A DNA stretch of 64,000 nt from Lacihabitans sp. CCS-44. Lineage in GTDB: Bacteria > Bacteroidota > Bacteroidia > Cytophagales > Spirosomataceae. The position numbers and the translations under genes are program-made. The notes under the pieces were generated by a model. It did not search any database, had not been told where the DNA came from, and saw nothing but the letters and a program-made list of their open reading frames with translations. Within the stretch, counting starts at the first letter, position 1; the number at the start of each line of letters is the position of its first letter. This document shows positions 56,101-64,000 of this stretch, piece after piece. The stretch covers positions 25,474-89,473 of the forward strand of contig NZ_RJUE01000008.1 in assembly GCF_024343735.1 (NCBI RefSeq). Direction: 5' to 3'.

Positions 56101-59100
56101 TTTGGGCTACTGCTTCGGCTTTTTGAGCTTCCTCTTTTTTCTCGTTTTGCTCTTTTACTGCCTTTATATCTTTTTTGACCTCTGTTTTCTTATCATCAGA
56201 AATCTTGTCATTGAATTTGCCAAAGCTTTTGGCTTTCTCAGGGGTGATTTCCTCTAATTCCATTTCTCCGAAATTCACACCCATGATGTGGGTTTTGGTG
56301 AATTTGAGGGTTGAACCTCCGATTTTTCCTTCACCAACCTTGCCCAATAGTTTCTGCATTCTTATGAAAGGCTCACCAGTGGGGCTACCTTCAAGTGTGA
56401 TAGGGGCGTAGTCGAACAGGGTAAGTTCGGCTTCATTCTCAACAAAGTTAATCTGAGATAATAGTGGTATGGCATTAATTTTATTAGCGGCATCAGGTGT
56501 AACTATAATATCCTTGAAGGTCAACTCAGCCGTTTTGTCTGCTTTGTATAGCATGTTTACCTTGGCATCACCAGCTTTTCCGGTTTTTAGTTTTAGTTTA
56601 CCCGAGATGGAGAAAGTGGTAGCTGAGTTTTTAGATGCTGATTCAACAGTCACATCAAAACCCAGAAGTTTGGTAAAGTTTGGAACGTCTTTTTCTCTTT
56701 CTACGAGATAGAGGTCTTTTCTGTTGTCGGCCTTCAGATACTCTTCTATTTTTCCAGCAGGAATGGTAGTCACCGACTTATTGTATTTTTCAAGATTGCC
56801 TTCAAGTGCAAGCTCGGTATCTTTAGCTACTAAAATTTTGAAATTACCGTCGGCGTCAGAAGTGGCCTCCGAACCTCCCTCGAATGTAATTTTTACATCT
56901 TTTAAAGGGTTTAGTTTATCACCTCTCCTTGGTTTTTTGCTTGATTTGTCGTCAACGCCATCTATAAAAATGGTACTGTCTTTGACCACCCCGTAAAGAT
57001 AGTCGGCTGGTTTAAGCTTAATTTTGAAAGTAAATATTGAATCCTTTTTAGGAGTGATTGCAGGAAGTTTGAGGGTATGTTCTTCTTCCAAATACAATAC
57101 TTGAGCATTTTCTTTATTGGTTACTTTAACCTTGAATTCCGTCTCTTTGGTTTTTGTATTGTATCCACTTACTGGTATGGTCGTGTTTACTTCAGCTATT
57201 GAAAGCAGCGACTCTACATTGGTAAATGCAGTGCTGTCCTTCATGTTTCTCATTCCAAATTTCCGCTTGTCTTCAGCTGTGTAAGTAATTATCCTTACGT
57301 TTTTAAAAGGATTGTCGAGAACAATTTTTTGATTTTCAAAAATACCAGAAGCAACTCTGTTTAGCTCTTTGAATTCCTTATTGTAGACCGAGTTAAAATC
57401 ATTTTTTTGATACTGAGCGTTCGATTTCAGCAGAGATTTATTCTTAGAAGCTTCAATCCACTCTTTCTGATTATTTTCTAAAACGCTCTCTGTTAAAGTG
57501 ATTTTGACAAAGTCACTGGCTGAAAGTTTCTTGTTGGCAAATCCCTCTGCAACTACGGTAATTTCACCGGTAATAGCGTTGCCGTCCTCATAAATTTGGA
57601 AGATTCCATCGGCATTGGATGTACTCTCTTTGCCATTGTAGATTACTTTTGCTCCTTGAACAGGCTTATCGCCTGCGTCAACCAAAACACCTTGAATTGC
57701 GACTCCCTCGGCACGAAGAATAAGGTTTTGGCTGATGTCGTTGGCTTGATATTCTACGGTTTTGGTGTCTTCATTGTAGGTGTTTAATGGATCTTTTGCT
57801 GATACGCTAATTTTAGTACCTGGGGCTACATTGTTTGGTATTTCAAATTCATAGTATCCATTTTTATCGGTTTTCATGGAAGTACCAAAGGCTTGAACTG
57901 TGGCATTAGCAACGGGCGTCTTCAAGTCTTTCTTGGCGACATATCCTTTGAGGGTAGCGGCAGGCAATTTGTATTTGAAATAGTCGGTTACTTTGACAAG
58001 TTTTCCGTCCTCAAAATTCTCAATCGGATTGACTGGGTACAGCACTTCTTTCCTACCTTTTTGTTTTACTCTAAGCACAAACTTATCATTGTAAAATTTG
58101 TTGTAGAATATTTGTGCGGAGGTGGCTGTGTTGCTATACTGCGATACCAACGTATAGTCATCATTGTTGTACCTGATATTGGTTTTACTGCCACTATTTC
58201 CTTCGTTGCTCAGATAAGGATGCTTGTCAACAATACTTTTAAGTCTATAGAGCCCGATTTCTTCGATATTGTCAATGGTTAATCCTCCAGGAAGGTCTTG
58301 TTCTACATTCACATTGACCATTTTAGGTACTTTGATAAACATAAACCCGCTTCTGATAGTCTCCATTTGTAACACAGATTTTTGGGTTATCATTTTTTCA
58401 GGCTCTAAAACAGGCGAGTAGCGTATGGTATTGGCCAGGACTACAATAGGATTAATAGTCTGAGTACTGTTATTGTTCTCGTCAAGATTAATTTTAACCA
58501 AAGTAGAAGAAAAGGCTTCGTTCTTGTATTTTACAAAAACATACAGATTTTTCAGGTCCCTGATTAGTCTTAAGGTCTTGTTTTTGAAAACATACTTGCC
58601 ATTTTCATCCGTAGAAACGGTCTCTATGAGTTTTAGAGAACTGGCATTCTCTTTGAAACTATTGACATCAAAATTGCTGTTTTCACCACTGTAAAGCGAA
58701 ACAATCGCATCCTTTAAATTGAATTTTGTGTTTCCAATATTTGATTTTTTTAGTATTTCACTTGTCGTGTTTCTTTGTCTGTTTGTTGATGAAGTGCTGT
58801 TGCCTGTACTTTGCAGAATTAAATCTTTTTTATCCGTACTTACACCCTCTTCTGAGGCATAGTATGCCCACTGCACTTTTCCCTCAATTTTTACTTCGGG
58901 TTCGGTCTTTTTCAGGTAGATGTCTTTTGCGATTCCTTCAATGCTAATAGGTTCGGCCGAAGCCCTTTGATTCTGAGCGTCAATACCAGCAAGTTTAAAC
59001 TCATAACTTCTGTACGCTTCTAGGCCAGCGATGTTTTGGGCATTCAGCAAGCCATTTTTAGGTGTTACATTCAGTTTTTTCCATTCACCGGTGCTTCCTT

Positions 59101-60094
59101 TTTCTCTGTACTCGACCTCGAAAGTTTTGTGCTCAGGCTGGCCTTTCCAGTTGAATGTCAAAGACTTGGCGTCGTCATTCCAGGTTAATTTTAGATTGGT
59201 AGGTGGCTTGAGTTTCTCTCCATACTGAAAATGCTGTATTTCGGTGTATCCATTGTTGCGGAATACGCCTACGTCCTCAAAACCACGTTTCGCTATAGCT
59301 TGAACCCTGTAGGCGTAGGTTCGGCCTGAAAGAAGCGGCAGTAAAGTGGCGTTATAATTTAAGGTGGTGGCTCTTGTTCTGACCTTGTAGTATGGTGGTT
59401 GTGATAGGAAAAGGTTTTGTATATTTCCTTTAAATCCTTCATTTATGAAAAGCTCGGTGATGGTGAATTCGTACTCTACATCACCCACGTTTTTATGGCG
59501 TGGAGCCCACTGAAAGTTTAGGTTTTGGGGTTGCTGTGGCGTTTGAGCAAGATTGTTTGCTGGATTTATCCATACAGGGGGCTCATTCACTGCAATCCAA
59601 ACCGGCGTACTCCACTGAATACCAGAAAGTGCTCTATTGGTGGCAAAGTCTATTACCTCTACGCCAAAACGAAAGGTTCCTTCAGAAAATACTTTACTGT
59701 ATTGCTCTGAAGAGATTTTGAGATTGTATTGTTTAAAGTAGTTGGCCACCTGAGTATTTGGCAAATCATAAATTTGCCCTAAAGCAAGTGTGATAGGAGA
59801 CTCGCCTTGTACCAATTCGGTGCTTTCTATTCTGAATCCCTGCCCTTCAACATAAAGTTTGAGTCTAATCGGCCGTGAAGCAATCTGATTATCCTTCATC
59901 TGCATTTGAATAGACAGATTGGTCTGGTTGGGATTACTGAAATCGGACAGATAAATAGGGTAGGGAGGCAGCTGCGTAAATTTTGCCACCACCGGGAAAT
60001 ACTGCTGAGCTATGGCTGAATTTGCCAATAGTAAGGCCAAAAACAGTAGTCCAAGGTACTTAGATTGTATTAATTTTTTCATTTGAATTTTCAT
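53123..60094 (-). CDS. Giant secreted multidomain protein (TANFOR-like N-terminus)
   Basis: A 2323-residue exported protein; signal peptide ends ANSAIAQ near residue 30 (alternative start at 60082). The first 290 residues resemble the TANFOR-type N-terminal region of Bacteroidota surface proteins (FTQLPPYPIYLSDFSNP, YFKQYNLKI, WINPANN). FnIII at about 295-390. Carboxypeptidase-regulatory-like folds at about 712-795, 796-868 and 1065-1110. Charged coiled-coil segments at about 1300-1390, 1415-1490 and 1690-1745 alternate with beta-rich blocks that recur to about 2260. The C-terminus has six cysteines (2267, 2271, 2274, 2277, 2289, 2300; NCNDYCVTCLTC). No T9SS sorting domain is visible. Spacing of 12 and 13 bp to its neighbours puts it in an operon. 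The TANFOR assignment is from memory of the family pattern. Confidence 0.8.
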   Translation of the reverse strand: MKIQMKKLIQSKYLGLLFLALLLANSAIAQQYFPVVAKFTQLPPYPIYLSDFSNPNQTNLSIQMQMKDNQIASRPIRLKLYVEGQGFRIESTELVQGESPITLALGQIYDLPNTQVANYFKQYNLKISSEQYSKVFSEGTFRFGVEVIDFATNRALSGIQWSTPVWIAVNEPPVWINPANNLAQTPQQPQNLNFQWAPRHKNVGDVEYEFTITELFINEGFKGNIQNLFLSQPPYYKVRTRATTLNYNATLLPLLSGRTYAYRVQAIAKRGFEDVGVFRNNGYTEIQHFQYGEKLKPPTNLKLTWNDDAKSLTFNWKGQPEHKTFEVEYREKGSTGEWKKLNVTPKNGLLNAQNIAGLEAYRSYEFKLAGIDAQNQRASAEPISIEGIAKDIYLKKTEPEVKIEGKVQWAYYASEEGVSTDKKDLILQSTGNSTSSTNRQRNTTSEILKKSNIGNTKFNLKDAIVSLYSGENSNFDVNSFKENASSLKLIETVSTDENGKYVFKNKTLRLIRDLKNLYVFVKYKNEAFSSTLVKINLDENNNSTQTINPIVVLANTIRYSPVLEPEKMITQKSVLQMETIRSGFMFIKVPKMVNVNVEQDLPGGLTIDNIEEIGLYRLKSIVDKHPYLSNEGNSGSKTNIRYNNDDYTLVSQYSNTATSAQIFYNKFYNDKFVLRVKQKGRKEVLYPVNPIENFEDGKLVKVTDYFKYKLPAATLKGYVAKKDLKTPVANATVQAFGTSMKTDKNGYYEFEIPNNVAPGTKISVSAKDPLNTYNEDTKTVEYQANDISQNLILRAEGVAIQGVLVDAGDKPVQGAKVIYNGKESTSNADGIFQIYEDGNAITGEITVVAEGFANKKLSASDFVKITLTESVLENNQKEWIEASKNKSLLKSNAQYQKNDFNSVYNKEFKELNRVASGIFENQKIVLDNPFKNVRIITYTAEDKRKFGMRNMKDSTAFTNVESLLSIAEVNTTIPVSGYNTKTKETEFKVKVTNKENAQVLYLEEEHTLKLPAITPKKDSIFTFKIKLKPADYLYGVVKDSTIFIDGVDDKSSKKPRRGDKLNPLKDVKITFEGGSEATSDADGNFKILVAKDTELALEGNLEKYNKSVTTIPAGKIEEYLKADNRKDLYLVEREKDVPNFTKLLGFDVTVESASKNSATTFSISGKLKLKTGKAGDAKVNMLYKADKTAELTFKDIIVTPDAANKINAIPLLSQINFVENEAELTLFDYAPITLEGSPTGEPFIRMQKLLGKVGEGKIGGSTLKFTKTHIMGVNFGEMELEEITPEKAKSFGKFNDKISDDKKTEVKKDIKAVKEQNEKKEEAQKAEAVAQKEKAELAAKALDLAKKAQKDTQNGGSEKQKQDAAAAVTKAKTENKEAQKAITEMIEVPEKEPMFLTFSTSFLEELRDNKEYKIVFKKAANKAKKGVDEKIDNAKNDVNTAKEKLTKLENTSPYFRVVGSVDKAKEAVSKAESAQKNTEFQKNKVGADENYIKFSVGSVSVGPLTGIFMNVEKNSAVLKKSGVSLKGVMSFPEIWKLKIDRPLIVEKIEVDKKFDLKQVSFALDRGYIYQQAVADSWMFNWTNFQIFNNFKGYGIGGKIFADKENFVHVKSLALSVVDGQVFPNIELDLPENGFRVRSLRFKTLGKRSISLKSNVAEKSYEFDGSLQIIKDDSAPTATDTDSTDKFGNKLSELETKMKTQNRLNAEEQAALKEAKKTPEQKAKEEADAKAKVEESKTKAEAAKKTGVEIFPLEVHRFTWSTTGKFAVAAKVGKFMVGGAGINIRRLVFSKGGKLRKSEIDDMLKLSDDDLAKLSSTTKFNDKQTAFKTDSTGTTSQTGALSAESQKLREGVGSGNLSVKAVEDKVAKEDPNVNWAFGFAGGLQIEGGPKSISFDSDVSLIVGDFGKGTEFQINEIMLKLDAPAVRGFAKVKVSLTGPKIGMEGTGDIETAGYKFAASLKYYKYSTGEIEVGAAFQTSATIPMGSITWTSVGGGLDLDFKNSKYKVFLIGSAINTGTSKKIAEYKNVTVAVEFDGKTCGAKPVIKGGMELWTKEEKFCQTSIELDFCKMRIIAKANCFKEIIEGSMAEINALVTISQDGFFTGATVRTEILGMNVNGIFALGVECNTASPRMPAEISTYKMQLPKYVYKNDNVTFTGIFLGFDVAKEFNSEDKMSALGVKILAYKIKAEFRGKAYAGVNFTNGNFMIGTDSKMDMEGFVSFLAFKLDGKLNLGIKAEGGKTSDLGWNFMAAAYGKLEIATGDHKNKNCNDYCVTCLTCNSRWRWNPVPRCSRYSNAYAKVCLEGRFGVSYRQKGNESGWRRIKN

Positions 60095-60106
60095 AGAATA
60101 ATATTT

Positions 60107-61837
60107 TTAGAAAGCGTAAGAGTAGCCTATGTTTCCGTTTAAATATGGTTTAACGGCTCCGCTTTTCACTAAGCCTGAATTGAAATTGAAACTATGTCTT
60201 TGTTTGGGATTATAATTGGCTCCCAATTGTAGGTTAGCTACGCTATTTCCTGATGCTGGAATCTCCGTGCCTTCTGTTTCGGTTTTTAGCCATGTAAGAT
60301 TCAAGTTGGTATTAAATTTATTTTTCAGGAATCCTTTTTGTAAACCCACCGATGGGCCAAAGCCAGACATTTTACTAGTAGCGAATTTATTGCTTATTAG
60401 GTTGGTGCCTATATTAAGGCTCAGTGCCTTTTTGATAAATTGGTGGCTGTATCCGAGCGTGGCGTTGGCTATTTTGGTTTTGCTCAATGGGTCTATTTTA
60501 TTGTCACTTTTGTTTTGAGAATTCAATAAATTGAGGTTGAAAACTACGGCTGAATTCTGATTCTCATCTCTCTTGATAGTTTGGTTTATGTTGTAAGCAA
60601 TGTTTTGTGAAATCATAGAAAAATCTAAACTATCAATTTCCAAGCCTGGAATTCGGGTGATTTTGGAGTATAAATCATTTACGAACATGTAAGATTGAAA
60701 ATTGGAGAAGTTTAAACCCATGCTGAGTTTTTCGTTTAGTTGACCATTTGCATTCATAGACCCGACAAATCGCCTTCCATTAGTAGCTTTGGTTTTTTTG
60801 ATATCGTCTGTTTGAACACCAATATTGGCCGCTAAACTTACTTTGTTTTTGAATAATTGCTGTGTAAGGTTGACGGTATAATTGCTGATGTCGTTTACGA
60901 AATAATAACCTCCATGCGTTTTATAGTTCGGGTCTATTTTTTCATAACCCCCACCAATCAGTGTATTAGAGGCCGCAATATTATAGTTAATGGTGGTCTT
61001 GAAAGCATTGTAAGATTCAGTGGTGGCGTTAGTCTTTGCGAATATGCCTGCCAAGGTTCTTAGTTTTACTTTCTCGTAAAATGTGCTCTGATCTTTTGTG
61101 AGTACACTGTTGCTGTACTCGGCATTAACTTGTAAGGCATGAAAAAGTGTAGTGCCAAAGTTGAGGGCAATGACCGTATTGTCCTCTGGAGTGATGATTC
61201 CAGACTCTGGGCCTTTTCTTTTTTCAACCGGAACAGTATTGGCAAAATCACTAGATTTGAAAACAGTGATACCCGCTACATAATTGCCAGGATTGTACTC
61301 AACTTTGGCACCATAGCCCATTCGTTTAAAAGTGGGTCCCGTGGTTAGCGTATCTACAAACTGACCTTTCCTGAGCCTTCCTGTCATCAGTTGGATATTC
61401 CAGTTGGTTGGCTTGAGCTCTAGACCTCCACCCAGAAACTGGTGACCGTTAAGCGTGTAAGGCGAAAAGTTCATATAATTGGTTCCGATGTGTGCGGTTG
61501 CCCATTTGTAAGTAGGGTTTATGCTCAGTTGGTTAAATGAATATCCCTGCGATAATGAAACTTTTCGATCGGTAAAGTTCATTGACACCGGCACATTTAT
61601 AGTATTGAAAATATTGAAATTGAGATTTCCAGAAAGAAATAAATTCACTGGTCTGTTTACGTTTGGAAGTCCATACGAAAAAACCGAGTTTAAGCTAAGT
61701 ACGCCATTGACTGTCAAGGGCTTCGCCTTTGTAATTGCTTCTAAATCGACATTCTGAGCTAAGCTGTAATTTGTACTTACAGCTAGGCCGAGATGTAGAA
61801 TCATTGCAAATAGTAGTTTTGAAAAATATTTGTTCAT
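60107..61837 (-). CDS. Putative outer-membrane beta-barrel protein
   Basis: A 576-residue exported protein with signal peptide (LFAMILHLGLAVSTNYSLAQ). The rest is dense in alternating hydrophobic/polar strands with NxNxNL-type patterns, ending NGNIGYSYAF with a terminal aromatic residue, as outer-membrane barrels do. No TonB box or plug domain is seen. I cannot assign a family. Its place between two secreted giant proteins, 12 and 16 bp away, suggests it anchors or exports them. Confidence 0.75.
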   Translation of the reverse strand: MNKYFSKLLFAMILHLGLAVSTNYSLAQNVDLEAITKAKPLTVNGVLSLNSVFSYGLPNVNRPVNLFLSGNLNFNIFNTINVPVSMNFTDRKVSLSQGYSFNQLSINPTYKWATAHIGTNYMNFSPYTLNGHQFLGGGLELKPTNWNIQLMTGRLRKGQFVDTLTTGPTFKRMGYGAKVEYNPGNYVAGITVFKSSDFANTVPVEKRKGPESGIITPEDNTVIALNFGTTLFHALQVNAEYSNSVLTKDQSTFYEKVKLRTLAGIFAKTNATTESYNAFKTTINYNIAASNTLIGGGYEKIDPNYKTHGGYYFVNDISNYTVNLTQQLFKNKVSLAANIGVQTDDIKKTKATNGRRFVGSMNANGQLNEKLSMGLNFSNFQSYMFVNDLYSKITRIPGLEIDSLDFSMISQNIAYNINQTIKRDENQNSAVVFNLNLLNSQNKSDNKIDPLSKTKIANATLGYSHQFIKKALSLNIGTNLISNKFATSKMSGFGPSVGLQKGFLKNKFNTNLNLTWLKTETEGTEIPASGNSVANLQLGANYNPKQRHSFNFNSGLVKSGAVKPYLNGNIGYSYAF

Positions 61838-61853
61838 TATATTGGTTTTAGGC

Positions 61854-64000
61854 TTAATTTAGGATTACCACTCTTTTTGCTTTTTTCGAAATTTCATTTT
61901 CAAGAGTCAGGATGTAACTGGTATTTGGATTGAGATTAGCAGGAATCTCAAAGAATACTGTATTGTCATTGTAGTTCTCAAGTTTCTTTGTAAAGATTTT
62001 TTGAGTTCCATTTACACTTAGTAATGAAATCGTGAAATCTTTAGGGTGATCTTCGTCTAGTTTAATTCCAACTAACCCGTTCGTAATTGGATTTGATAAC
62101 ATCGTAAAATCAAGAATATCATAGCCAAATGGTGGGGCAAATCCACCGTCATCGAGTTTATCGACTATATTGATGTTTTTGGCGAATGTGTAAATACAAT
62201 CTGAGACCGTCACTTGAGAGGTGATTTTGTATGTACCCAAGGTAGCAAAGCTGAGTTTGAGCCTTGTAGGATCTTCTGAAATCATTTTAGCCGCACTTGG
62301 ATATATCCATTTTACATTGGAGGCCAATGGATTGGTTAAATCTACAAATACAACCTCTTTGTTCACAGGGGCTTGTGTAGGCGAAGCAAAGAATGGCTTC
62401 ACATTGGCATTCGGAATTATCGAAACGCTATCAAGTGCCACACAACCTAGAGAATTGGTAACAGCTAATTTGTAATTCCCAATACTGTCTCCAACGATTA
62501 TAGCACCGAGTAATTTTTTACCCAATGGAGTGATCCATTCATATTTAGTTCCATCGGCCACAGTACCATTTACTTCAAAAGGTTTAGAAGGACAAACTTC
62601 TTTTTGCTTTGTAATATTCAATGAAATGGCAACTGGAGAAATTAGTTTTAGTATATCTGATTTTACCTCACAACCTAAAGCATCAGTTACAATTGCTTGT
62701 GCATTTTCATTATTTACAGCAAGATTTGTAATTTCAGAGGCCGTACCAGTGTAGTTGACACTATTCCAAGTGTATTTGTAAGCTCCTCTACCCGAAGTGG
62801 CCAAAACTGAAAGCTTAGCATCAGCTTTGCCAAAACATGATGGTTGAGTGTAGCTCAACTTCGCTGACATCTTTGAAGTTGAATCTTCAATGGTTGTTGC
62901 CAAAGTAGTCTCACAATTGTTTGCGTCTACAATTTTTAGGGTGTAAGTGCCGGCTTTAAGATTTTGTCTATCTAATTCCACAAAATTAGGAAGGTCACTC
63001 CATGAGGCCTTGTAAGGTTTAGTTCCACCAAATGCCGCTGTTTTAACACTCGCCTTTCCAGAAGTTTCGCAATAGTTAAGAGTTTTTGAAACTAAGTTTG
63101 CTGACAATTTTTCTGGTTGAGAGATTCTCATACTGTCTTTTTGAGAACAACCTCGACTGTCGGCTATAGTAAATTCATAAAGTCCCGCGGCTAAATTGGT
63201 CGCAGTTTCTCCTTTTGCTGAGGATGGATTTTGCCAAGTAATACTGTATGGTGATCCGAAACCTCCTGTGGTTTTAAGTTGGATGCTACCATCGCTCAAG
63301 CCAAAACAACTTACGTTTTTGGTAATTTTCTCTACGGCAATTTTACTACCAACCTCAAGGTTTGTAAATCTGCTGGAAGTAGTTCTGGTAGCACATGCTC
63401 CAACCCCAAACACATCGACTATGTATTGACCACTAGACAATTCATTTACTGATGGTATATTTAAATTTTGTGTAGTTATGTTTAGATTCGCTCCGTTTTT
63501 AAACCATCTAAACGAGCCGAAATCTGTACCTGCAATTTGGAAAGTTACTGATTCACCAATACATCTTTTTGCATCTATTGGTTGGGTGATGATTACAGGC
63601 AATGCTGTCACATTTAGGAATGAGGCCGTTGAAGTTATTGTTCCACAGGGTCCGTAAATTTCCACTGTGTAAGTTCCTTTATCTGAAGGTTTTAGGATAT
63701 TGAATTCTATTTTGAAATTTGTACTGTTAGGTATTTTTTCTCCATTTTTAAACCATTGATAGCCAGTTACGACACCGTCATGTGTGGCTTCGATAATTGC
63801 ACTTGAGCCCTCGCATTTGTCGGCGTTTGGAGAAATTTTCACATTGGTTATTGGAGCATTGATACTCAAAATGGCTTCGGCACTTATTGTAGTTGCGAAA
63901 GAACAAGCTCCAGAACCGTTTGCGATGGCTTTGTAAACACCGGTATCAAAACCTGCTCTAATGTTGCTTACTATTAGCGTAGCCGAATTGCTTCCCGATA
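61854..64000 (-). CDS. T9SS-secreted Ig/SprB-repeat surface protein (5' truncated)
   Basis: The frame stays open to the end of the window, so the N-terminus lies outside; about 715 residues are present. From the N-terminal side: Ig-like domains (GYQWFKNGEKIPNSTNFKI, FRWFKNGANLNI), then SprB-type repeats (CFGLSDGSIQLKTTGGFGSP, GGTKPYKASWSDL, CFGKADAKLSVLATSGRG), a PKD-like domain (KWIYPSAAKMISEDPTRLKL), and a C-terminal Por-secretion-tail-like domain ending KRVVILN (type A T9SS sorting). It is first of the visible minus-strand run, 16 bp before the barrel gene. Confidence 0.88.
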   Translation of the reverse strand, partial: SGSNSATLIVSNIRAGFDTGVYKAIANGSGACSFATTISAEAILSINAPITNVKISPNADKCEGSSAIIEATHDGVVTGYQWFKNGEKIPNSTNFKIEFNILKPSDKGTYTVEIYGPCGTITSTASFLNVTALPVIITQPIDAKRCIGESVTFQIAGTDFGSFRWFKNGANLNITTQNLNIPSVNELSSGQYIVDVFGVGACATRTTSSRFTNLEVGSKIAVEKITKNVSCFGLSDGSIQLKTTGGFGSPYSITWQNPSSAKGETATNLAAGLYEFTIADSRGCSQKDSMRISQPEKLSANLVSKTLNYCETSGKASVKTAAFGGTKPYKASWSDLPNFVELDRQNLKAGTYTLKIVDANNCETTLATTIEDSTSKMSAKLSYTQPSCFGKADAKLSVLATSGRGAYKYTWNSVNYTGTASEITNLAVNNENAQAIVTDALGCEVKSDILKLISPVAISLNITKQKEVCPSKPFEVNGTVADGTKYEWITPLGKKLLGAIIVGDSIGNYKLAVTNSLGCVALDSVSIIPNANVKPFFASPTQAPVNKEVVFVDLTNPLASNVKWIYPSAAKMISEDPTRLKLSFATLGTYKITSQVTVSDCIYTFAKNINIVDKLDDGGFAPPFGYDILDFTMLSNPITNGLVGIKLDEDHPKDFTISLLSVNGTQKIFTKKLENYNDNTVFFEIPANLNPNTSYILTLENEISKKAKRVVILN

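Overview
The window looks like a chromosomal stretch from a Bacteroidota bacterium, most likely of the Cytophagales. The reasons are the low GC content, the near absence of Shine-Dalgarno sequences, and the presence of type IX secretion (T9SS) parts: a type B gliding-motility C-terminal domain, PorP/SprF proteins, a PorE-like OmpA protein, and Por-tail/SprB-repeat proteins. GLPGLI, DUF4230, DUF983, DUF3667 and TonB-receptor-like barrel proteins point the same way. I saw no rRNA, tRNA, CRISPR array, phage or complete insertion sequence.

Layout. 1-7.2 kb: a catabolic run in which a bifunctional rhamnulose-1-phosphate aldolase/lactaldehyde dehydrogenase (cut by the window edge) and a rhamnose isomerase sit beside lutABC. 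Together they would take L-rhamnose to DHAP and L-lactate, and lactate on to pyruvate. Three small accessory modules are threaded into or next to this run: a GxxExxY nuclease-like gene bracketed by inverted repeats, a small-ORF/DUF6169 pair overlapping lutA, and a PIN toxin-antitoxin pair after lutC. 7.9-12.3 kb: a DUF2064-type transferase, then an outer-membrane barrel/GLPGLI pair preceded by twin dyad repeats and followed by a strong terminator. 12.4-16.4 kb (minus): a HEPN/MNT toxin-antitoxin pair, a polytopic membrane protein with an ICMT/PEMT-like methyltransferase, and a DUF4230 protein. 16.4-21.5 kb (plus): miaA, cmk, a FAD oxidoreductase and a large outer-membrane protein.

21.9-36.4 kb: a T9SS surface locus with a 3260-residue multi-repeat adhesin-like protein carrying a type B sorting domain, then PorP/SprF, a PorE-like OmpA protein and a second PorP/SprF. 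36.6-42.8 kb: the 2-oxoglutarate dehydrogenase complex (sucA, odhB, lpd). 42.9-49.7 kb: single genes in both orientations (PD-(D/E)XK-like protein, DUF3667, Dabb, thioredoxin, DUF983, a molybdopterin oxidoreductase, an N-acetylglucosamine-kinase-like ATPase with an exact in-frame 51-bp tandem duplication, an M16 peptidase). Two inverted copies of a roughly 150-bp noncoding repeat with a hairpin lie at 41.1 and 46.3 kb.

49.8-64 kb (minus): a tightly spaced five-gene run for secreted or envelope proteins: a T9SS Ig/SprB-repeat protein (cut by the window edge), a 576-residue outer-membrane barrel, a 2323-residue secreted multidomain protein, a 718-residue fibronectin-III protein, and a trypsin-like lipoprotein protease. 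This run, for which I know no characterised equivalent, is the best candidate here for an undescribed envelope system.
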